This document shows positions 6,785-13,109 of a stretch of DNA of 14,315 nt, piece after piece. Below the pieces are notes generated by a model, which made no database searches, had not been told where the DNA came from, and worked only from the letters and a program-made list of their open reading frames with translations. This stretch comes from an archaeon (GTDB lineage: Archaea > Hydrothermarchaeota > Hydrothermarchaeia > JALTZZ01 > JALUTC01): NCBI GenBank assembly GCA_027058345.1, contig JALUTC010000090.1:1-14315 (forward strand). The letters run 5' to 3'. The position numbers and the translations under genes were made by a program. The stretch's first letter is position 1, and each line of letters opens with the position of its first letter.

Positions 6785-7649
6785 ATTTTTCCAATATTTT
6801 CTTTGGCTTTATCTTATTTAGGTCAAATCCTAATTCCTTAGGTGATATTCCTAAAGCCAATCCTAGAATTTGCGTATAATGTATAACCGGTATATCATAA
6901 CTTATCTTTTCCTTCATTCTTATCTCCAGCTGCCCCATTTCATATTGCAAATAACATGCTGGACAAATTGTAATCAAACCATCAACACCTATATTTTTTA
7001 ACTCTTCCATCTTCCTCTTCAATAGTTCAATCGATACCTTATCATTTATACCCCTTGCATAATTGCCGCAACATAAATATTTCGTCGTATATCTAACGGA
7101 TTCAGCTCCTAATATTTCTACTAGTTCGTCAAGTTTTTCAGGTTCTATAGGATTATCAAAGTTCATATAGGTGCTTGGTCTAACTATGTGACATCCAACA
7201 TGAACTGCAAATCTGAAATCCTTTAATTCATTCTTAACCTTCTCTCTTATCTTTTCCTTTCCGATATCGTTATACAGCACATGAATTACATGCTTAACAT
7301 TTGGTATGTTACTTAGCTCAATGTTGAAATTCTCTTTTAGAAAGTTGTTTATTTCTTCCTTCTTCTTAGAATCCTCTTCCAATACCTTTTTTGCATGAAT
7401 TAAAGAATTAACACAGCCGTTGCACATTGATACAATATCGAGATTATACCTACTTGCAATTGCTAAATTGTATGCCGCCATTCTAAGCCAGGTCTCTTCA
7501 GATATTGATTCGAATGGAAATCCGCAGCATATAAAATCATTCATATATTCCAATTCAACTCCCAATTCCTTAAAAACGTTTCTTGTAGATATCTCATAAT
7601 TCAATAGTTTAGCAGGTATGACACATCCCAAAAATAATGCATATTTCAT
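6777..7649 (-). CDS. hdrB: Heterodisulfide reductase subunit B (HdrB)
   Basis: HdrB is the catalytic subunit that cleaves CoM-S-S-CoB, or a related disulfide, on two non-cubane [4Fe-4S] clusters. The 290-residue protein has both CCG domains intact: C9, C41-C42-G43, C76 and C79 in the first, and C153, C193-C194-G195, C229 and C232 in the second. These spacings match the family, so both clusters should form. It is soluble, with no membrane anchor. The ATG at 7649 is preceded by AGGTGA (7656-7661) six bases upstream, and this site overlaps the TAG stop of hdrC. It is the last gene of the leftward hdr operon, receiving electrons from HdrC. Whether the substrate is CoM-S-S-CoB depends on the organism being a methanogen relative, since HdrB homologues also occur in other anaerobes. 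Confidence 0.95.
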   Translation of the reverse strand: MKYALFLGCVIPAKLLNYEISTRNVFKELGVELEYMNDFICCGFPFESISEETWLRMAAYNLAIASRYNLDIVSMCNGCVNSLIHAKKVLEEDSKKKEEINNFLKENFNIELSNIPNVKHVIHVLYNDIGKEKIREKVKNELKDFRFAVHVGCHIVRPSTYMNFDNPIEPEKLDELVEILGAESVRYTTKYLCCGNYARGINDKVSIELLKRKMEELKNIGVDGLITICPACYLQYEMGQLEIRMKEKISYDIPVIHYTQILGLALGISPKELGFDLNKIKPKKILEKFK

Positions 7650-7655
7650 ACAACA

Positions 7656-7661
7656 TCACCT
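7656..7661 (-). promoter_or_regulatory. Shine-Dalgarno site of hdrB overlapping the hdrC stop
   Basis: AGGTGA on the minus strand lies 6 bases before the hdrB ATG at 7649 and shares bases with the hdrC TAG (7660-7662), which favours translational coupling. Confidence 0.7.
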
Positions 7662-8139
7662 ATCCTAATAACTTATTTAAGCCAGTTGATTCTATTATTT
7701 TTTTAGCAGCATCCTGACTTATTTTTGGCTTAGGTAATCCCATTGTCTCTCTCTTTTTTAAAATCATGCCCGATAAGGGCTCACCCCTTCCTCCATATGC
7801 TCCGGTTGAAATTCCCGTAGAATATATTGCTTTAAATAATCCAACATATTTCTGTGGTTTTTTTATTCCTCTCCTAATTGCTTCTTCATATAATTTGAAG
7901 AATATCTCTGTTATCTTAACGTTTTGTGGACATTTCTCCATACATAAGAAGCACTCAATACAATACCATATCTCTTCCATTTTCAATACTTCCTCTATTC
8001 CCTTTATCTTTAACTCATTTAGAATTCTTCTTGGATTAAATCTTGTATCTATTCTTGCAACTGGACATGTTCCAGTACATGTTCCACATTGATAGCAGAG
8101 AAGTGCATTTAGTTTTTTGACTTCTTCCTTTATATCCAA
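7660..8139 (-). CDS. hdrC: Heterodisulfide reductase subunit C (HdrC), TTG start preferred
   Basis: HdrC is the small ferredoxin-like subunit that carries electrons from HdrA to HdrB. Numbered from TTG 8139, the 159-residue protein has C15, C18, C21 and C25 (CYQCGTCTGTCPV) and C60, C63, C66 and C70 (CIECFLCMEKCPQ), giving two [4Fe-4S] clusters. The FNPRRIL and KYVGLFKAIYSTG segments are typical of HdrC. An in-frame ATG at 8154 would add five residues, but a strong GGAGGTGA (8145-8152) overlaps that ATG and sits exactly 5 bases before the TTG, so TTG is the likelier start. There is no membrane domain (no HdrE), so this is a cytoplasmic HdrABC type. The gene is followed by hdrB after 10 bases. 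Confidence 0.93.
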   Translation of the reverse strand: MDIKEEVKKLNALLCYQCGTCTGTCPVARIDTRFNPRRILNELKIKGIEEVLKMEEIWYCIECFLCMEKCPQNVKITEIFFKLYEEAIRRGIKKPQKYVGLFKAIYSTGISTGAYGGRGEPLSGMILKKRETMGLPKPKISQDAAKKIIESTGLNKLLG

Positions 8140-8144
8140 TACAT

Positions 8145-8152
8145 TCACCTCC
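8145..8152 (-). promoter_or_regulatory. Strong Shine-Dalgarno site that sets the hdrC start at TTG
   Basis: GGAGGTGA on the minus strand has 5-base spacing to TTG 8139. Its last three bases are the TGA stop of the ferredoxin gene, so termination and re-initiation occur at one spot. Confidence 0.75.
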
Positions 8153-8600
8153 ATATTTTTTTCATATCAAATTCACATTCAAAAGATAAAGCACCGGTTG
8201 GGCATAAATCTACGCACTTCCTACAACTTATACATAAATCCTCATTATGTTTAACACTACCATATCCAGGCAATCCTTCTGGAACCTCAACATAACCTTC
8301 CAAATCTTTAACAGCGATTTCCATTATCAATTGATATATTATGGCTCTTTTCCAATAAGTTTTGGATAAATCTATTTTCTTTATCATTGATAGGTCAAAT
8401 TTTCTTTCAACGTCATATGCACCAAGTGGACAATTTTCATAACATGTTAAACATGCTATACACTTACTCTCATCATATTTTACGCTTCCAAAAATGAAAA
8501 ATGTATTTGGTAACAATATTTTTTCAGGATTTCTCTTCGCAATTTTCTTTATGCATTCAAAGAGTTTTTCAAGATTGTTTAATTTAACTCCTTCTTTCAT
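8145..8600 (-). CDS. Two-cluster ferredoxin-type subunit inside the hdr operon
   Basis: This 151-residue iron-sulfur protein has two complete CxxCxxCxxxCP motifs: C47, C50, C53 and C57 (CIACLTCYENCPLG), and C123, C126, C129 and C133 (CISCRKCVDLCPTG). Each is preceded by a related GSVKYDES/GSVKHNED block and followed by an acidic-aromatic stretch ending FDL/FDM, so the protein looks like an internal duplication with about 76 residues between repeats. It lies between hdrA and hdrC and probably relays electrons between an external ferredoxin partner or another HdrA and the complex. ATG 8600 is chosen because AGGTGA (8606-8611) is 5 bases upstream; a GTG at 8609 falls within that site and would be a poor start. 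It is not a standard HdrABC subunit, and the exact partner is unknown. Confidence 0.88.
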   Translation of the reverse strand: MKEGVKLNNLEKLFECIKKIAKRNPEKILLPNTFFIFGSVKYDESKCIACLTCYENCPLGAYDVERKFDLSMIKKIDLSKTYWKRAIIYQLIMEIAVKDLEGYVEVPEGLPGYGSVKHNEDLCISCRKCVDLCPTGALSFECEFDMKKIWR

Positions 8601-8605
8601 TTTTC

Positions 8606-8611
8606 TCACCT
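8606..8611 (-). promoter_or_regulatory. Shine-Dalgarno site deciding the ferredoxin start
   Basis: AGGTGA on the minus strand is 5 bases before ATG 8600. Its TGA (8606-8608) is also the stop of the upstream hdrA-mvhD gene, linking the two cistrons. Confidence 0.7.
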
Positions 8612-11059
8612 GGTAATTTTCATTGGTATCTTCATTTCCTTCACTCTTAAAGGATTTGGTCCTAATTTTCTAGCCCTTTCAACCATCATCTTCGCAACTT
8701 CTGCAAACTTCTTAGCCTCTGGTGCTGGTATCCAGAATATTTCCAACCTCTCAGAACCTAATCCTATTTTATCCAAGATATTCTTTACAAATTTTACCCT
8801 TTTCTCAGCCTTTAAATTTCCATCAACATATGCACAGCTTCCTGGCTCACATCCTCCAACATAAACTACATCTGCACCTTCCTTAAATGCCTTTAATATA
8901 TATGCTGGATCTATTGTTCCAGAGCATGGTATTCTTATAACAAATACATTAGGTGGATACTTCAATCTAGATGTTCCTGCAGCCTCACTTGCAGCATATG
9001 CGCATTGCTTACATGCAAAACATATAACTATAGGCTCATCCTTGAACAATTCCTTTGCAGCTTTAATTATACCTTCTATTTGAGCAAATATCTGATCCAA
9101 TTCATAATTTCTCCTCATAACGGCCCCAGTTGGACATGCTCCAGCACATGCACCACATCCTTGACATTCTATTTCTGATACTTTGGCCTTTCTTCCTTTG
9201 TATGTCTCATATACTTTAATTGCTCCATAAGGACACATTTTTTGACAAATACCACATCCTATACATAATTCCTCATTAACTTCGGCCTTGTTTAAAGTTA
9301 TTTCAATTTCACCTTTTCCTAATAATGCCATTGCTCTAGCAGCTGCAGCTGAACCACTAGCAACAGAATCGGGAATATCCTTAGGACCAGATGCTGCACC
9401 TGCTATAAATATACCTGCGGTTACCGTATCAACGGGACCAACTTTTGGATGTAATTCCTTAAAGAATCCATCCCCACTCAATGTTATTCTTAGCTTATCC
9501 GCCAATTCTCTTGCATCTTTTCTTGGTCTAAGAGCAGATGCGAGAACAACCAAGTCAGCATTTAATTGTATCTTTTTTCCAAGTAATGTATCCTCAACAA
9601 TAACAGTTAAACTTTTATCAGGGTTTTCTCTAATTTCTGAAACCTTTCCCCTAATAATTCTTAATCCCAATTTTTGTATATCTCTATAATATTCCTCGTA
9701 ATACTTCCCTGCTGCTCTTACATCCATGAAACACATATAAATCTCAGCATTTGGATCAACGTCTGTTAATATCATTTTTGCATGCTTCAAGCTATACATA
9801 CAGCAAATCTTCGAACAATAGCTAAAATATCTTTCATCACGAGAACCAACACACTGTATGAAAACATATCTCTTCGGCGGTTTGCCGTCTATTATCAATT
9901 TTCTAGTTCTTTTATCAAATCTCGCATCACTAGGTCTCCAAGGTTTACCATGCGTAGGCCCTTCAGGATCAAGCATTCTTGCAAGTTCCAATTGAGTTAT
10001 AACATTTTTATATCTTCCATAACCATATTCTTCCAATTCTTTAGGTTTCCATTCCTCATATCCCGTTGCAACGATTATTGCACCAACCTCCAGCTCTATT
10101 TCTTCAGGCTTTTGTTCGAAGTTTATAGCACCGGTTGGGCATACACGTTTACATGCACCACAATTTATACATGATTTTTCATCCCTAACTGGAACTCTTG
10201 GGAATTGTGCGGGATAATTTATATAAATCGCAGGTCTATATGTTAAACCTTCATCCCATTCTTTAGGTACTCTAACAGGGCAGACATTAACGCAGCTTAA
10301 ACATCCGATACATTTATTTTCATCAACATATCTCGGTTTCTTTATAAGTTTAACCTTATAATTCCCAACAAAACCGGATATTTCTTTCAATTCAGCATAG
10401 GTTATAACTTCGATTTCTTTCGTAGTTCTAATCTCGTGGAATTTCTTTCCAAGTATACATATCGGGCAATCATCGGTTGGAAATACCTTACCAAGCCTTG
10501 CCATGTTTCCTCCTAAGTGTGGCATTTTATCAACAAGATATACCTTATAACCGGCTTTACCCAAATCTAATGCAGCCTGAATTCCTGCAGGACCTCCTCC
10601 CAAAACTAAGACGCTTTTCTTAACCTTAACCCTTATGGTTTCAATAGGTTTATGTTTTAAAACCCTATAGATACCTCCAGCTACCAAAACCTTTGCCTTA
10701 TCCGTAGCTTTTTTGGGATCGTCATAATGTACCCATGAAACGTGTTCTCTCGTATTTACATTTTCATGGAAAAATGGATTTAATCCGGATTCTTTGAGAA
10801 CCGTTCTAAAAGTCTCCTGGTGTAATGTTGGTGTACAATGAGAGGTTACGACTCTATTTAGCTTATATTTTTTGATAGCTTCCTTTATTTGATTTCTACC
10901 TGGATCTGAGCATAGGAACATATTTTCTTCGGCAACAACTACGTTTGGTAATTTTTTTGCATATTCAACAACTTCCTTTACGTTAACAACACCACCGATA
11001 TTTTTACCACAATGACATTGGAAAAAACCTATCCTTAACTCTTCGTTTTCTTTTTTCAT
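8606..11059 (-). CDS. hdrA: Full-length HdrA-MvhD fusion (flavin electron-bifurcating subunit)
   Basis: HdrA holds the FAD that bifurcates electrons between ferredoxin and the heterodisulfide. This 817-residue protein has every module in order. The N-terminal cluster domain has C15, C17, C50 and C75. A FAD-binding GGGPAG is at 154-159, then LGGNMA, and C198 in PTDDC, the position I match to the trans-ligand Cys197 known from HdrA. The central ferredoxin has two clusters (C250/253/256/260 and C297/300/303/307). The thioredoxin-reductase-type cluster motif CVGSRDE...YCSKICC gives C403, C415, C419 and C420. A C-terminal ferredoxin follows (CIGCGICQKMCP and CQGCGACAGACP, roughly 600-655). An MvhD domain occupies about the last 140 residues, with FACKQC, PCSG and GCEPGSC for a [2Fe-2S] cluster. 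The fused MvhD would link it to a hydrogenase or formate dehydrogenase, or accept electrons from F420H2-type partners; none is encoded here. AGGTGA (11066-11071) lies 6 bases before the ATG. Confidence 0.95.
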   Translation of the reverse strand: MKKENEELRIGFFQCHCGKNIGGVVNVKEVVEYAKKLPNVVVAEENMFLCSDPGRNQIKEAIKKYKLNRVVTSHCTPTLHQETFRTVLKESGLNPFFHENVNTREHVSWVHYDDPKKATDKAKVLVAGGIYRVLKHKPIETIRVKVKKSVLVLGGGPAGIQAALDLGKAGYKVYLVDKMPHLGGNMARLGKVFPTDDCPICILGKKFHEIRTTKEIEVITYAELKEISGFVGNYKVKLIKKPRYVDENKCIGCLSCVNVCPVRVPKEWDEGLTYRPAIYINYPAQFPRVPVRDEKSCINCGACKRVCPTGAINFEQKPEEIELEVGAIIVATGYEEWKPKELEEYGYGRYKNVITQLELARMLDPEGPTHGKPWRPSDARFDKRTRKLIIDGKPPKRYVFIQCVGSRDERYFSYCSKICCMYSLKHAKMILTDVDPNAEIYMCFMDVRAAGKYYEEYYRDIQKLGLRIIRGKVSEIRENPDKSLTVIVEDTLLGKKIQLNADLVVLASALRPRKDARELADKLRITLSGDGFFKELHPKVGPVDTVTAGIFIAGAASGPKDIPDSVASGSAAAARAMALLGKGEIEITLNKAEVNEELCIGCGICQKMCPYGAIKVYETYKGRKAKVSEIECQGCGACAGACPTGAVMRRNYELDQIFAQIEGIIKAAKELFKDEPIVICFACKQCAYAASEAAGTSRLKYPPNVFVIRIPCSGTIDPAYILKAFKEGADVVYVGGCEPGSCAYVDGNLKAEKRVKFVKNILDKIGLGSERLEIFWIPAPEAKKFAEVAKMMVERARKLGPNPLRVKEMKIPMKITR
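9811..9853. repeat. 43-base tract nearly identical to 12196-12238
   Basis: Within the codons for the VGSRDE...FSYCS cluster motif, 40 of 43 bases match the equivalent place in the neighbouring hdrA gene, including synonymous positions. The three mismatches are adjacent (9829-9831). The copy in the third hdrA (about 13591-13633) is clearly less similar. Confidence 0.6.
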
Positions 11060-11065
11060 TTTTTA

Positions 11066-11071
11066 TCACCT
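11066..11071 (-). promoter_or_regulatory. Shine-Dalgarno site of the full-length hdrA overlapping the upstream stop
   Basis: AGGTGA on the minus strand is 6 bases before ATG 11059. Its TGA (11066-11068) terminates the 676-residue HdrA-MvhD gene. Confidence 0.7.
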
Positions 11072-13096
11072 ATTTTTAATATTTAAAATTTTATTATAAA
11101 AATCAATCATTTTTTTATGTAATCTTTTATAATCGGCGTTAACAACCTTTATAATTTCTAATCTATCTTCCTCCAACCCTATCTCCTTTAATATTCTCTT
11201 ACAAATACTTGTGAGGAGCGTTGCATAATTATTCCCTTTTATATAATGACACCCATTGTCCAAACAACCTATTAATAGAACACCATCTGCACCTGATGAA
11301 AATGCCTTAAATATATCCAAAGCTCCAACCCTACCCAGACATGGAACTGGAATTATTAAGAATTCCTCAGGATACTTTAATTTATTTAAACCTATCATAT
11401 CCAATGCTGCATATCCACATTCATAACATACGAACGTTGCTATCTTCACATCTAAATTTGCAGAATTTACTATTGTATCAATATATTTCAACATCTCCTC
11501 CGTACTGTAACCATCCAATTGAGCAGCACCTGTTGGACAATTTGCAACGCAGGTTCCACAAGATTTACAATTCTCTTCAAGTACCGATGCCTTCTCACCC
11601 TCTTCTGTTTGTATCATTTCGATTGCACTGTGAGGACATAATTTATAACATATCCTGCAACCTATACATAGAGATTTATCAATTTTACTTCTACCAATAA
11701 AGCTTATTCTTGGTTTTGAGATTTCATTTATAATCTTCTTTGCAACAGCTTTTGCTTCCATTATACATTCATCTACATCCTTTGGTTCAGATGCTGCTCC
11801 AACAATATATATTCCTCTCTTACTTGTTTCTACACCTCTTAATTTTGGATACAATTTCTTAAAGAAATTATATCTATCCGTTTCTATATTTAATATTTGT
11901 GATAAAATCATATTTGTTTCTGGTGCTTTTAAAGCTGATGATAATACTAGATAATCAACATCGTACTCTTCAATAACATTTTCCAATGTATTTTCAATAC
12001 TTATTTTTAATTTTCCATTAACTTCATACACGTTTGAAACCTTTCCTCTAATAAATTTTATACCTAACTCTCTCGCTTTCTTAAATAGTTCCTCAGTTTT
12101 CCACGTAGTTCTTATATCCATGAATCCAACATATACATCGTTTCCCATCTCCTTTAACGTTATCGCATTCTCCAATGTATACATGCAACATATTCTCGAA
12201 CAATAGCTAAAATGCTTTTCATCACGAGAACCAACACATAATTGCATGAATATTTTCTTACCGCTTATCTTCTTACCATTTCTTATCATCTCAGATAATT
12301 CCAATTGTGTTAAAACATTATTACCATTATACTTTAAATATGGAATATCGTAAGGTTTCCATTCCTCTATACCTGTAGCCAGTACTATACAGGAAACTTT
12401 CTTGCTCATTATCTCTATTAAATTATCCTCCCTTCTTAAAATTGTGACATCATAATCTCCAAACTTTCCACTCACTCTTACAACTTCCGCATTTGTAATT
12501 ATCTCTGTTTTGTTTAACCTTTTCAAAATATCATTTATCAATTTCTCTCCAGGAATGTTATATGGATATATGTTTGGTAACTTTTTAACAATTCCCCCTA
12601 TCTCATTACTCTTCTCAACAATATAACATTTTATTCCAAACTTCTCCAAACATTCTGCAACCTTTAATCCAGAAATTCCAGAACCAATTATTAATACGTT
12701 GGTATTTTTTGGAGGGCTTTCCTCTCTATATTTCATTCTCGTTATTCTCATTTTCTCAACAGCAGCCTTTATCTGAGCTTTAACCTTTTCAATTAATTTT
12801 TCACGATTTTCATGTACGAAGAATGCATGCTCCCTTAGATTAACGATCATGAATGGTATAAATATTTTTCTATCCAATAATTTGTTTGTAAATGTAACCT
12901 CATGCATCTGAGGAGAACATGCTGCAATTATTAATTTGTCATACTTCTTTAAATTATCCCAAGGTTCATCTCTTATACAAATTGCATTCTCAACAACAAT
13001 TTCTACATCATTTCCTATACTTTGCTTAATATTTTTAATCTCCTCATCGTTTAAATTTATCACTCCATTACATTTACAAATCAATATACCTATCAT
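11066..13096 (-). CDS. hdrA: HdrA-MvhD fusion lacking the central ferredoxin and the PTDDC cysteine
   Basis: This 676-residue HdrA paralogue has the N-terminal cluster domain (C7, C9, C40, C60), a FAD-binding GSGISG at 138-143, and the CVGSRDE...CSRICC cluster motif (C287, C299, C303, C304). It also has a C-terminal two-cluster ferredoxin (C477/480/483/487 and C510/513/516/520) and a fused MvhD with C557, C560, C586, C611 and C616. Two things present in the neighbouring full-length HdrA are gone. The roughly 70-residue central ferredoxin insert is missing: KFGDYDVTILRRED runs almost directly into SCIVLATG. The PTDDC cysteine is replaced by YPYNIP (177-182). Both losses fall inside an intact frame, so this is not a broken gene. 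It follows the truncated-type HdrA by 13 bases, with a GGGGGT-rich site before its ATG, and probably pairs with that protein. Flavin binding seems likely; whether it bifurcates is unknown. Confidence 0.93.
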   Translation of the reverse strand: MIGILICKCNGVINLNDEEIKNIKQSIGNDVEIVVENAICIRDEPWDNLKKYDKLIIAACSPQMHEVTFTNKLLDRKIFIPFMIVNLREHAFFVHENREKLIEKVKAQIKAAVEKMRITRMKYREESPPKNTNVLIIGSGISGLKVAECLEKFGIKCYIVEKSNEIGGIVKKLPNIYPYNIPGEKLINDILKRLNKTEIITNAEVVRVSGKFGDYDVTILRREDNLIEIMSKKVSCIVLATGIEEWKPYDIPYLKYNGNNVLTQLELSEMIRNGKKISGKKIFMQLCVGSRDEKHFSYCSRICCMYTLENAITLKEMGNDVYVGFMDIRTTWKTEELFKKARELGIKFIRGKVSNVYEVNGKLKISIENTLENVIEEYDVDYLVLSSALKAPETNMILSQILNIETDRYNFFKKLYPKLRGVETSKRGIYIVGAASEPKDVDECIMEAKAVAKKIINEISKPRISFIGRSKIDKSLCIGCRICYKLCPHSAIEMIQTEEGEKASVLEENCKSCGTCVANCPTGAAQLDGYSTEEMLKYIDTIVNSANLDVKIATFVCYECGYAALDMIGLNKLKYPEEFLIIPVPCLGRVGALDIFKAFSSGADGVLLIGCLDNGCHYIKGNNYATLLTSICKRILKEIGLEEDRLEIIKVVNADYKRLHKKMIDFYNKILNIKNR
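12196..12238. repeat. 43-base tract nearly identical to 9811-9853
   Basis: This is the second copy of the conserved tract, in the 676-residue hdrA gene. The two genes are otherwise strongly diverged, so near-identity including third codon positions may reflect recent gene conversion or strong shared codon choice. Confidence 0.6.
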
Positions 13097-13109
13097 TTCT
13101 ACCCCCTAC

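Noticed and set aside
9288..10174. Plus-strand ORFs (9288-9689, 9782-10174) antisense to the full-length hdrA
   Set aside because: They are shadows of a highly conserved coding gene, with no domain, no credible start signal and low-complexity composition.
11397..11462. Possible selenocysteine site in MvhD, as in some methanococcal VhuD proteins
   Set aside because: The cluster positions are ordinary Cys codons and no in-frame TGA occurs in the MvhD region.
11341..11700. Plus-strand ORF antisense to the 676-residue hdrA
   Set aside because: It lies fully inside a gene with strong family motifs, and its Leu/His/Ile-rich translation has no recognisable feature.
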